This document shows, one piece after another, positions 10,201 to 22,334 of a stretch of DNA of 64,000 nt. The number at the start of each line of letters is the position of its first letter. Position 1 is the first letter of the stretch. Origin of the DNA: Tieghemiomyces parasiticus. Its lineage: Eukaryota > Kickxellomycota > Dimargaritomycetes > Dimargaritales > Dimargaritaceae. The DNA lies in the NCBI GenBank assembly GCA_027575765.1, contig JANBPT010000055.1, forward strand, positions 26,135 through 90,134. The letters run 5' to 3'. The position numbers and the translations under genes are program-made. Under the pieces are notes generated by a model that ran no database searches, was not told where the DNA came from, and worked only from the letters and a program-made list of their open reading frames with translations.

Positions 10201-13200
10201 ATATCAACTGGTGAAATACTTACCTTGGCCTCGCCATCGTCGAATACAACACCGGATAACGTTATGGCGGTCACAGGTGAAACTTAGGCAAAGGCAGCTA
10301 CCCCCACCGACTATCCTCAACTAGTGGGTAGTACCAGGTCATCCGCGGTCAGCCTCCAGGCCCGTAAAACGCGTCATTTGCGTATTCCTTCCATCACTAC
10401 CCCTCCATCCCTCGTAACCTTGCCTATACCTTGGTCAACTACTGCATGTTGGACGACATTCTGCCCGGCGGCATCTCATTACGACATTCCCGTGGAAAAG
10501 GAGCTTCTATTCAGTATCGTTTTTTAACTTTTTGATGAAAAATGGTCTATGACCGACCATCTTTGTTCACTATATAGATACCCTATTGAAGCCATGGGTC
10601 AGGTATGATGTTTATTCAATCCAACTTCATATCGAATGAAAGTGTAGGGTGCGGGAAGATATTATGCATTTATGTAGTCATCGTGCATGGGAAAAAATAT
10701 GAACGAATATGGGTTATAGAGCCACTGCCAGTTCTCCCACCATGTGAGTATTAAAAGTAAGTTTTAGTGACAGACGCCGACGCAGTTGTCTCTTTCGACG
10801 ATTCCTGGGAATCCAGTTACAAAACGAGTCATCTGATACGGCGGAGGATAAGGCAGCCCTATTTACCAGAGGCGGCGTACTGAGCGCCGCTTGGCTTGTG
10901 GCATCCCGTGTATATGTAAAGTAGAAGTGGATTGTATCCACAAAAGGGGCACGGAGATCTTGAGCCGGGGCGATATACTAAAACGATGCTGGAAGGGGTT
11001 TCATTGGTAAAACTGGGACTATGGGGCCAGGCAAACGGTGTCCATTGTTACCGCATCAATCAAAATTATCGGTATGGCTCAGGCAGGAACTGGACAGTGT
11101 TTTCGAGACGAGCGTGGCGGATCGACAGGCAGTTATTTACAACCCCGTCGGCATGTGGGGGGTTCAAACCAGGCACAGTTGGGACCTCAACCATTCGTGT
11201 AATTGCGGTGGGGGTGCCCAATGTCTGGTGAGGATACTGTCACTGACCTTTAAGGTTGGTCCCCGATTATGGTCACAACCGAGGTCGGCATGTGCACACA
11301 GTAGTATCTTTCCATTGGCAGCAGCGGTAATTTGCTTAGTAAACCATCCCTTTAGAGGCTTACTTGGTGTACAATAAAGAGTACGGAGGGTATCGGAAAG
11401 ATGATGGAAGATAATGGACTTCGTCACAGAAAGGGCCCCGCCACGGCCCATTCCGTGGCCAGGCCATCCATCCCCTAAACTGTTGACCACGTAGGTATGG
11501 AAGACTATACGGTCAAAAGTGTGACTTTGACTAACCAGAGGAAGAGTGAGGAAGACAGGCTCCCACTAACTGTTGGCAAAGGTGTTGGACAGTGACCTTT
11601 TTTTTCCCATAACTCTTTTCTAACGAACTATACCAACTGTGAAGGTTCAGGATGAAATCCAATGCTCCGTAGGGGGTCGAAGAGTCGAGTATGGGATCTG
11701 GAACAATACAGAAGCGGACCCAGTCCACGGTGAACATCGGTCAGGAAAATGTTTTTTATACATAGTCTAGTTATATCATGGCGGCCAAGGTCTCATCCCA
11801 TCCAATTGACTGGCAGGGACGAGGCGGCGGAAAGACCAGCGGCAGGCGTAGTGACGAGGGTATACTGGTATAGGAAGAAGAGGAGAGGAGAGTAAATCAG
11901 CAACGCCACCGTCCTAAACATGGTATGAATTAGAAGGCTTAAAGCAGGCGCCCTGGTAAGGAAGATGCTAAGCAACTGCGAAGGAGTATGAAAGGTCAGA
12001 TACACAGAGGCGTCGTGGTGGTACGGGACACACACGGTCTCAGAAATAAGAGGCGGCCCTTTCGAGTTATTCACAGCCGGCCCTAGGGTGTGAAAGCCAC
12101 GACCGCAGACTCATTCGGCCAGATAGGCCAGCACCAGTCGGGCCTACCTACCCCCTACTTCGGCCACGCCTCCGCCCATCCTGTGCCCCTCTGAATCAAG
12201 GCGATACATCAGCGAGCCACCGATGAGGACTTCAGCCACTAACCCCGCTAGGTAGGTGGCTGATAGAGAGTGGGGGCCAGTAACAGGCAATCTCTGCCTA
12301 CCTCTATTTCCGTCTTTATCGAGCTCCCCTATTGTAACCGCTGGTGTAACGCCAGATAAACTGTTCAGCGAATGGCCTATGTCGGGCTGGACCATAAGAT
12401 AGCGGAGAGGGTGCCTAATAGTCCTCCCCAATAAAAGTGAGGAGGAAGGCGTACAGTCGGTGGGTTGACGCGAGCTGGGATGGCTATATCAAGTGAAGGG
12501 AGACAGTGGAAAAGCGCTGGGAGAGGGTGGTAGTGTCCTAGAACGTAGTACCGGTACCACGGCTCAGCGCCCCTAACGTCCGTGCTTTGAGCAAGGAGTT
12601 GCAAATGCTGCGATCGGGCAGTCGTAAATGGTTAAATTGCACTAGGCATTAATGGAGGGATTCGATTCGACAGGTTGCAGCGGCGCCCTCCCTTCTTTCA
12701 CCCCTTAATCACTCGTTTGTACGCTCATCTCCTCCTTTGAGGTAAGAGGGATCCGCGACGCGAACGTGGTCATGAAGGATGTAAGGGAGTAAAGAGGTAA
12801 TGTGTAGCCAGGCCTGGGCCTGGCCGGTGACGATCAATCCCTGCGGGGAATAGTGGGGGGGGGGGGTGGAGCGCAACACGATGACTAACTAGGTTAAATT
12901 AAAACCCGAGCATTCGGACCGACGATGACTACAGTCTCGATCCCCAGAGCCAGTTTGCAGCATAGCCTTTGCCGCGTTAATTATCTGGCGGTGGAAATCA
13001 TAAATTCGGCAGGGTTAGGGGACGACTTCATACCGTTTCCTATGTCACATGTTTTGCGACGGAGCGGGGGGGGGAGACTACATGACTCCTTTGTCAGCTA
13101 AGCCCCGTGGGCAATTGGCAGCTAACGAACACCGCCTACAGCCCAGGACAGGCGGAAGGTACTTCCCAGGTCTAGGGCCACTGGCATGCCCAGACCTTCA

Positions 13201-13566
13201 ATCCACCCTGGCAATGACGTGGCCCAGAGTGGGGGGGGTCGGGCCGGGTGAAATGGGAGCGGGGGGTGGTAACATTCATTGGCAAACCTGGTGGTTTTCG
13301 GATCGGGTAGGGAGGGCGCAAAGGAGGTGCCATGGTAGGGGCACCACTAAAAAGAGGGTCAGGCCGGGTGTCCGGATAGGAACTAAATAGATCACCCCTC
13401 TTTCCCAGTCGCTGGCCTTACCTGGCAAGCCGAAAATCCAGCACGGTCTTAAAAATTACGAGACGTCGACCTGAATACTCGCTGAGGTTTACAGGGACAG
13501 ATCGTCCACCTTCTCTCCCAGCTCTCCCCATTGGATTAGTCCGAGCGGGTACCGCTTCCGAGCACC
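7275..13566. other. Large gene-poor span
   Basis: Over 6 kb without a gene I can support on either strand. Open frames are short and lack domains. Long G or C homopolymer runs occur, for example 10 G near 8888-8897 and 12 G near 12855-12866. One exon-like minus-strand piece near 10220-10280, reading SPVTAITLSGVVFDDGEAK and followed by GTAAGTATT, is noted but could not be joined to anything. Confidence 0.45.
12855..12866 (+). repeat. Poly-G tract
   Basis: An uninterrupted run of about 12 G within the gene-poor span, one of several long G or C runs there. No function can be assigned from sequence. Confidence 0.6.
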
Positions 13567-14362
13567 ATGAATAATATCCCAAGTCGCGATGGCGTGTACA
13601 GATGTGGGCGGGTAAGGGGGAGCTTTGGGACGGATTTAGTCTTCACCGTTTCTGCTCCTACCGTACCTACGGGGGGTAGCCTGTTTCCGGCCCCACAAGT
13701 GCCCCCTTGTTTCGTTGCAGCCACACTAACCCTTCCTAAGGGGAGGGGCGAACCATTGACAGGTTGACCCCCCTCGTCATCCTCTGCTCTACCTACCGGT
13801 ACGCTCATTGCCCCACTCAACCGTCCGTCCGGCTCGGTAGGTATCCCACCGAACTACAATGTATGGTCTACGCCCTACATCTCTAGCGTTATGGTGACTT
13901 ACCAACGGTCCACTTGACAATGCAGAAACCTACTTTATCACCCAGTTTGCAGCTGAAGAATACAACAAACCGGTGATAGCTTCAACCTATGTCGTGTCGT
14001 ACGGATGGGCCGGAGCCCGCGGATCAGGCCGAGGATGTTTAACCTATCCACTTGCTCTCGCCCTTCACCCCCCCTCTTTAACCCACCCGTGCACAGACGG
14101 TAGTACAGGCGCTGCCGCTCCGGCGGACGTTTTTAGTCGCCGCCGCGAATTCCCGGCGACACCGTTGGCCTATTTCCAGTGGCATTGGTAACTGGTGCGG
14201 CCGAAACGGTATCACGTCACGCGGTCGCAGTAACTCCCTCTCATCATCCTAACCCACCTGTTCCCCGCCCTCTCCGCCTCTCAGTTGGAACTACAGGGCC
14301 GATTAGACCTGGCCGTCAGAGCCATCAAAGCCAAGCGGGAGAATAAGGAGGAGGCGTCCTAA
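13567..14362 (+). CDS. Possible tiny three-exon gene, unknown function
   Basis: The best evidence is the last exon, 14285-14362. After a strong pyrimidine tract and CAG it reads LELQGRLDLAVRAIKAKREN and then KEEAS before a stop, a typical charged helical segment. A preceding exon at 13946-13972 (FAAEEYNKP) joins in phase 0 through a weak donor (GTGATA). A possible first exon at 13567-13611 (MNNIPSRDGVYRCGR, donor GTAAGG) also ends in phase 0. Joined, they give a 49-residue protein. The first exon is the least certain, and other exons may exist between 13612 and 13945. I do not recognise the family. It could instead be the 3' end of a larger gene with undetected upstream exons. Confidence 0.35.
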
Positions 14363-15752
14363 TGGTTCCCACTCGTCCAAGGTCGTACCGGTCGCACGGA
14401 CGGCAGCCCTTCGCGGCCTTCCACAAACCTCTTCTTCAGAAGACCTTAATCACACCCCCACCATCTGGTACTCCGCGACCTTCCGTTGACCACTTTATTG
14501 GATAGACGGCCTAGGGCTTGTTCCGGGTGGGAGAAAGCGGTGGAGTCGGCAGCCCAGAGTTAGCAGGTGACCGAGGAGCGGCCGCGTTGTGGTGGACGTA
14601 GCCGCGGATTGGATATCGTTGGCGGGGGCCATCGCTCGGCTATCCGCCCGCCTGCAAGTCTTCACTTGGGATAGGCCAACCTCTAATGTTTGCCCATCAG
14701 AACCCGCGTCGACTGGATGGAGAGCAATCTCACACACCCCCGGCGGTAGAAGCCGTGGTGGCCACAATGGAACTTGACGAAGGTACCCTGTACCGTCACG
14801 CCCCTCCCCCTTCATCACTACTACAGTCCAGTCGCATTGGGGATCAGGACGGGCGCAGTGAGAGTCGGGATTATCAGCTGAATTCGTCTTTACTACAAAG
14901 GGGCTCACTTTCTCAGGAGGGGGTAGGGACAGCAAGGTAAATGGGAGGGTGAGATAAGGGGGGGGGGTGTAGGTTATATGGGGGCGGGTATCTAGGTTGG
15001 ATCGGCCTGTGTGTTCGCCCTCCCTTGTTTCCTGACCTGAATCGGTCGGCTGTTGTTGAGTAATTTGGGGCGCGGTAACCATATGGGGGAGGCGGGAAGG
15101 ATGGGGGTCGTTAGTAAATAGCTATGCCAGTCGCCTCGATAATGTGGACAGTTAAGATAGGGAAGGCTGGGGAGAAAGTGGTGCTCGCCGCAACGCTTGG
15201 TGTAGCACAAGGTGTAGCCCACAATTGACAAGTATGTGGGTGTGCTTCACCCGTCACTTGCAGCGCCCCCCCCATTCGCCCTCTCGCCACCTGTGCCCAC
15301 ACGGGAAGGCGAAATGGAGAGGGGTGGCCTCTCCCCACTTCTTTTTCTCACCCACCTCGCGCTGGCGCCCGTCCGCTCCCTGTACCGAATTCGCCCTTGA
15401 AGCCAATCACTACGTCGGACCTGGTCCACTAGAAAAAAATTATCTGGTGCTATCCCACTTTCCAGTCGTCCCCCACGGGACGTGGCCTCGGCATATAAAT
15501 ACCCAGACCCCCGTCAACTCCTAGATCACCACATCCGCCCAACTACCTCAAAGTTTGTCTCTCGCCTTTTCCTCCAGCATCTGCCGTGACCGCTCCCAGC
15601 ACCAAACCCACTTACTGAACAATTACCTTCCCTTTATTACCACCATAGCCTTCCTTGCTCCATTACCAGCGTAGTTACTGCGCTCCCCCCGCCACTGTGG
15701 TCATTATCCCGCCCGCCCATCTCCTAGTCAATTGCTTGGTCTCATCGTCATC
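14363..15752. other. Region upstream of the dienoyl-CoA isomerase gene
   Basis: No supported coding sequence. A 195-codon minus-strand frame (14495-15082) has no domain and is probably a product of GC-rich sequence with few stops. The right end carries a TATA box (15494-15501) and a pyrimidine-rich leader for the next gene. Confidence 0.45.
15494..15501 (+). promoter_or_regulatory. TATA box of the dienoyl-CoA isomerase gene
   Basis: TATAAATA lies about 250 bases before the ATG at 15753. The sequence between is rich in CT and CA, as expected for a fungal leader. Confidence 0.45.
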
Positions 15753-17663
15753 ATGGCCGCAGGCAGCCCTTACGGTGCCTTCCAGTGCATCACCGCCACC
15801 TTTGCGACTGAATCCGTCCTGACAGTCCAACTCAACCGGTCGAAGCAACGTAATGCCATGAATCCTCGGTAAGTCCGCACCCCCCAAGCGTGGTAAATCA
15901 CGCCCCTCCGTTCTCCAACGTATTATATTCTGTCGACTAAAGGCCACTGGTGACGGTATCCCTGCAAACCAGGCACCCTTGACCCTCGGTCACATGGCGA
16001 CGGGAGGCGGCGGTAATTACTGGGCGAGGTGAAGGCCCAAATTCTTTCCTCAACCTACGCCGTTGTCCCCCGCCCCCTGCGTCCGACCCGCAGGACCACC
16101 TCACCACCGTGGTTTCTACTGACTGCACGACTCTCTCCGGACGAATTCTTCGGTGCTGCAGGGGTGAAGCGGTAGCCCGGACTCTATTTGTCTCCTCCCC
16201 ACAGCCCTGGCTATGGCCCGAGACCTGCCCCCTTCCCTTTCTGATGGCGACAACGCCATCGAACCCCACGTGGCCGAGCCACCGCCGCACCCGTTTGGTC
16301 TACCTCTCCCACCTCACCTCACCCCTTAGCACTCACTGAGACCCAAGTCCTCTTCTCCCGCCCCATCCCTATACCCTGTACCGCACCCTTTCCTACGGGC
16401 TGGCCCCTCACGCTTTCCCCTCTTAAACACCCCTTACTTACAGCATGTGGGATGAGATTGGGGAGTGCTTCCGAGCCGTTCGGGCCGATCCTGATGTGCG
16501 TGTCGTTGTTCTTTCTGGGAGCGGCGGAGCTTTCTCAGCCGGCTTGGACCTTAAAGAGTCTCCGTCAGACCTTCTGTCCAGTGGCAACCGCGACGCCAGT
16601 CGGCAGGCCTACCGCTTGCGCACCCTTGTGCTCAATCTCCAGGCCAGCTTCACCGCCATTCAGGACTGCGATAAACCCGTCATCGCTGCAGTCCACGGCG
16701 TCTGCATCGGTAGCGGGGTGGACATGCTCACCGCCTGCGACATTCGGTACTGCTCAGCCGACGCCATATTTAGTGTCAAGGAGGTCGACCTTGGCCTGGC
16801 CGCCGACGTGGGCACCTTGCAGCGGCTGCAGAAGGTCGTGGGCAGCGACAGTTGGGTGCGCGAGGTGTGCTTCACCGCCCGTCACTTTGGCAGCGACGAG
16901 GCGCTAATGCAAGGGCTCGTCAGCCGCGTGTTCCCCAATCCCCAAGCCTTAACTGGTAGGTACTTGAGCCAACCACATTGCCGTTCCCTTGATTAAGGGC
17001 CTATCAGAGCCAATGCTTGGTGCCGAATAAGGGGGGCTTTCAGTCACTACCGCTGACTTGCTCTTGTCCATTCTTTCTCACCCCGACTTCCCCTCCCGAT
17101 GTACCCCTTTCACTGCTATACAAGATGCTGCGTTGGAGCTGGCCACGTCGATCGCTGCCAAGTCCCCAGTTGCCGTCATGGGCACCAAGTAAGTTACATC
17201 TCGACGCTGTACCATATCCATCCTGACGGCTCTGGCCGGCCGCAGACACCCACACACATATGGGTACCTCACATACAGTCCACGACACAGCCACTGACCC
17301 CTTAAACTACCTATTTGTATGTATATTTTCAAAATTCTTTCCCGCTCTGTTCCACAAGACACCTGCTTAACTACTCCCGTGACCACACCGTGTCGGAGGG
17401 ACTGGCCTACACTGCCGTCTGGAACGCGGCCATGCTACAGTCCAAGGTAAGAACGCTAGCCAATTTGTCTAGCACCGCAGTTGTCCCATTTCTACATTTT
17501 AGCGTCGCTAACGAGTGGGATCCGCCCCACGGTTGACTAAACCTGGCAATTCCCCTCCCCCTCCATCCCTCCTTCCCTCAACTCTCCGACGCACCGACAG
17601 GATCTTACCAAGGCTATCGCGGCTGGTCTAACCAAAAAGCCCACCACTTTTGCCAAACTTTGA
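15753..17663 (+). CDS. ECH1: Peroxisomal delta3,5-delta2,4-dienoyl-CoA isomerase
   Basis: Five exons: 15753-15868, 16444-16955, 17125-17188, 17359-17446 and 17601-17663. They join in frame to 280 residues. The protein belongs to the enoyl-CoA hydratase/isomerase (crotonase) fold. It shifts 3,5-dienoyl-CoA to 2,4-dienoyl-CoA so that fatty acids with odd-numbered double bonds can be oxidised. Visible hallmarks are LNRSKQRNAM near the start, the oxyanion-hole stretch GAFSAGLDL, and the three acidic residues that mark this subgroup: Asp138 (CDIRYC), Glu152 and Asp160 (VKEVDLGLAADVGTLQRL). The C-terminus is AKL, a type-1 peroxisomal targeting signal, and SRDHTV and TFAKL also match the family. The first intron is long (575 bases) but the join is exact. 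A distinct mitochondrial copy, if any, is not in the window. Confidence 0.92.
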
Positions 17664-20600
17664 ACACCACCCACCGCAGTTTTCCTCAACTCTCTCTGCA
17701 TATTGAGTACCGCCCGATTGTCTCAATTGGGTTCTTGTGCACTGCCTCCCCAGCCACGGGGCCACGACTTGGACTACCATTGGCAGTTGACAACCATGCA
17801 TTTGCGCGGCGGGGGGCAGGGTGGCTGGTTCGCGCACCTGGTTCGTCCACCTTGGTGCGTGGACCTGTGTGACCCCACCGGGCCGCCCTGCCCCGCCACC
17901 AGGACCACTGCCTCTTGTTTTCGCAATTACCTTACTTCCCCAATATTTTTTTATACACTACGTAATGCCCCCCCCCTTCATTTCTGTAATCGCCGTACTT
18001 TTCCTTCCCCCTGTGTCTTTATAGCCTACATCTTGTCAGTACAAAAATTAGTGATCGCCTCCCCCATCTATAAACCGTTCTTAATCTACCCCAACGTCAT
18101 TTTGTTATTGGGAACCTCTCCCACTACTGCCTCCAGTCCTACCCCTGCGTACCGTGATGATGTATTGTGGAAAAAATGGGATCGGTCACACCCAGTGATC
18201 AGCTGGCATGTATCCGTATATATAGTACCCTACGACAGTAGCCCGGCGAGGGGGGGAAGTTTCCTACAATACCAACCAAAAACAAAAATCACATTTTAAC
18301 TACCCGCTAAAGTACGGTACCATGCTAGGTTGACGAGTTGGCCGCCACCTCCTGGCGATTCAATTTCAACGGTTAAGGACACCCTATGTTTTATAACTAG
18401 TCCGATTTCGTTTCCAATGAATTACTGTTTCTGGTATTGAATTAGTCAGTCGGCCACCTTACCCTTTGTGCTGGCCTTCCTTCTAAGGGTCGTGCGCCCC
18501 GTTTCCCACTAATCGTGACAACGGTCTACCCAGAGACCTCTACGTACACCTAACCTATTAAACCTCAGCGGCGTTGGATCCACCAGATTTGCTTTAGATG
18601 CGAAGTCAGCCCTATTCTCGTCGGGTCAAGCTCACCGACATGGCTCTGAACGCTCATCCCCGGAGACCGCGTCGCAGCCCAAGCTTAGGGCGAATCCAAT
18701 CTCATTTACCCTGGCACTTCCTGGATTTCCAAGCTAGGCTCCTAACCGATACTGCAACGCAGGGTAATAATGATCGCCCATTTTTACCCAGTGCTCTTAA
18801 AACCGCCTGCACTCAATCGGCAGGTACGGTAGTGGAAAACGGAAGGGGAGGAGCAGGCCACCCAAAAATAAGCCCGGCAAGGATCGACATTAGTGGCCGC
18901 CGGGCAGAATGGCGGTTACGCGGGCCTCCGACACCATCACACAGTGCTAACCTAGCTTTGTAAACACGACGAGGCGAACACTACGCGGCGAGTCCCGCAT
19001 CAGGGTTAACCAATCTTAATACTAGGCCGCTAAGCGACGGGCCTAATAGCGTCGGCTGCTGCATAGCCGGTTGGTAAAGTAGAGGCGCCCACTTCCTCAG
19101 CCTTGCCGGTCTACTGAGGGCTGAAAGGAACTTTTTATCCGATGACGGACAACCGGCGGGTCCGCACAGATTGGCTTGAAGTGGCATCGGTTCACCCTGG
19201 CCGATAGACTATTCTCGGCTGGACGGTGCATGTTAGCCCATAGCCTTCTATCCAAACCTGGCGCAAGGAATCGTCCACTAGAATTCCGTCCCTGGAAACC
19301 GTCATCATCGCTGGGGAGGGCCTCGGTTAGTTGATAATTGGCTTCGGTGAAGCAGGCCGGTAGCATCCCCAACATCTACTCTTTTCGCCAGAAAGCCTAA
19401 GTGGCAGTCCTTTCGTGTACATTGGCTCACTTCAATATACTTCATAAGATACCCTCCCTCTTCGGTGCGACCGGGATCCCCTCTACGGCTCGCAAGCCCC
19501 GTGATTCGCAGAAAATATAAATCTGTGCCGGCTGTCATTTTGAGCGGGCATTAAAGGCCTCCATTCCCAGGCAACAGCCAAGGCGGGTGTTGGTTTGATT
19601 TGACTCCCAGATGCCGTGTCGGATCCTTACCTGTGGGAAGGAATTAAGAGGCAACAACGACAGCCTGTTTTAGGGGAGCCATTGCCAGCCATGCCTGAAA
19701 TAGGAGAGATCGGCCTCTAGCCGCCCAGTAAAAACCTAATATGTTCCTTAACAATGCACTAAACCCAGAGGACCTATGGCGTCGCAACTAATAGTACGTT
19801 TGACATAGGGGTCATTCCGCCCAGACAATCGGGCTTGACATATTAGGAACGGCGGCCCGGTTTTAATGTTGATGTGAAAAGGTAGCAGCCGGCGGGCAAA
19901 GCGGGAATGAAGCAGGTGTAATAAGAAGCACTTGTCTTCCGGGGAGTGTATGGAGTGAAGCGGAGAGAATGGTTTGAAGCGAGCTGGTGTGAGGACAAAA
20001 GCGGGCCGCTTAGATCCATGATTCGTTACATGAACGAGTCGATGTTATGCCGTCAGGGCGAGAACGACCCGGCAGGTTCAAGGGTTAGACGGTAGCCCGT
20101 GAAGTTGGACACGTAAAGTAGACAGTCCGAATAGGGCACGAAGAGACAAACATGCCGAGAGGACGGATAGCTATTCCGGGCATCGGCAGGAGACGGAGCA
20201 TGGTCGAGGCCGAGAGCTGTGGGGTTAGAAGGGTTACCGCGGCGGTGAGTCGACTATTCACAGGCTCCAAATTAGCCAAGCCCTGCGACCATTGAACATT
20301 ACGGGTCCGGATCTTGAAGGAATCGTGCCTGGTCGGATGAGTCGCAACAAGAGTCACTCGACCCAGTGATGGCCCGGTGACTACTAGTGGGAGAAGAAAC
20401 TACGACAGCCGCTCCCAGAACTGTCGGGTTTAGGGTGTGATGAGGTGTCCGCCAAAGGGAAGGGCAGTGTTGGGTGGTCAATTTGGTGTACTAACCAAAG
20501 GGGAACAGAAGAACTAGCTAGTAACTGGCAGACGATCTGCATGGTTTTTTTAATATCTTTCTGAACTGGGAAAGTGTATTGGATCGCCCGAAAAAGTCGC

Positions 20601-22334
20601 AAGATACCAAAGTGCGGCCGCGGCGGGGGGGGTCCCTACCCACGTCTCACTCCATCACCCCGCGTCTACCCTCCCTGCCCTACTGTGCCCTTTCACTCAT
20701 TCCACACTACTTGCCCGCTCGGCTGAAGCCTCATCTCTCCTGCCTCCCTTTATTACTAGTTATCTTCCCTGTATTCTGACTGACATGTACACTATCCCTC
20801 GGGAGATGGCCTTCCCACATTTCCAGAAACCGTGTTCCCAGGCCTGGTCCTGACGGCCCGTACGCCCAGGGCCACTCCCCACGTCATGAGGAAGCGTCCA
20901 GGGCAACGAAATGGGGGAGGATGTCGCTTGGGGCAGTGGGCCCCTGATACATACTACGCTTATGGCTAGTCACCCCCCTTTTTCCTTGTCTCCATGTCAA
21001 CCCGATCAGCTCATAGGGGCCCTACACCCCCTTTCTATCAAACTGGCCAGGAGGGCTCTAGTACTGAGCCTCGAATTCACCTATAGTCAACAGGAGCCGG
21101 CTCACCATGTCGGCCAAGTTAAGTGTCATACGTGTTTCCTAGATACTCCCCCCCGTTCGAAGCCAACACCACTAATACAGTGATTCGGTAGGTGGGACTT
21201 ATCCGGAGGGGTGGTGATAGGCGCTACGAAGGACGCACGTCCTGCCCGATGGCAGCTTAGGGTGCTGCTAGTCGGAGATGGCGATATTGACGGCGTCGTT
21301 AGCAAAGGGAAGCGGCATGGATGGTGGAGTCGGTAAAATTCGGGGAGCTGATAAGTACCTGGGGGGGGTGTGTGGGTTGCAGGGGGCTGCCTCCCCCTTG
21401 GACCGTACCCGGAAGTGGCTAATACTTTTAATGGCGCGCAGTGACGAGCCCCGAAGGTCGTCGGTGAACATGTACCCGCCGAATCCGGTGGAACTGGGGA
21501 TGAAATAGGCCCGTTTTCAGTGGGTTGTGGCCAATTGGGCTCGACTTAGGAACCCGGTCAGTAGGGTCAGACTAAAATAATGAGACTGATCAGCTAAGTA
21601 TGCCCAGCATATCTATATAAACCATTGTCCAATCAAGGCACGCTCTAGGTCCGGTCTAAATATTAGTTAAGTTGACCATTTTTAAGTACAGTTTGATTGG
21701 ACTTCCAGCAATTGAACCATCCCTCGCACCAAATGGCGTTCGTGCCAGGGAGATGGTCTCGGCGTCGAGAAAGACAGGCGACAGACCCTCTTTCTCTGAG
21801 CGACGCTCTACACGAATTCAGTCACTAAGCCATGGAACTTGGTCCCTACTGGCGCTGACATGTCTCCCATGGCATGGCATGCAACACCGCCAAAACTTGG
21901 GGTGAGCCGTTATCTCCTGCAGAGCCTGGGAACGTTCACAGCCTCGTTGGCCAGCGTGCCAATAACATTCCGATAGGCCCCCCTAGTTACTGGCTTGCTT
22001 GGCAGCCAAGCGTTGGTCCCCAACGGTCCCTTCTACCCATGGACGTGCTACTGCTCCCCCCCCTCTTGAGGAGTCATCAAGTCACCACGGTTTGTTCTAA
22101 CTAACCCACTTTTCGACTATTTTTCAACTACCGTTCGCAATCCGCATTCCAACTGTTATTGCCCCTTTGGACGCGTGCCGTTTTCGGTTCAGTATCACCT
22201 CACTCCGTGACTGTGCTAATAAGTTCCAAGAAGGAGTTACACCGACTACGCTTGGTCATTCCGCGAGCGCCCCTTCCGTCACTCCCCTGTGCCCCGCTAA
22301 AGAAGCGTAGCAGCAAACCCGCCCGTTCAGAACC
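17664..22334. other. 4.7 kb span without supported genes
   Basis: Contains the 3' region of the isomerase gene and the promoter of the oxidase gene. A 198-codon plus-strand frame at 17703-18299 and several frames of 60-121 codons lack domains, signal peptides or consistent splice chains. C and G runs are frequent. I see no repeat family, transposon end or RNA gene. Confidence 0.45.

Noticed and set aside
14495..15082. 195-codon minus-strand frame
   Set aside because: GC-rich DNA with few stops, no domain, signal peptide or splice chain.
17703..18299. 198-codon plus-strand frame after the isomerase gene
   Set aside because: Begins inside the 3' region of the previous gene, has Cys/Pro-rich low-complexity patches but no recognisable family and no promoter.
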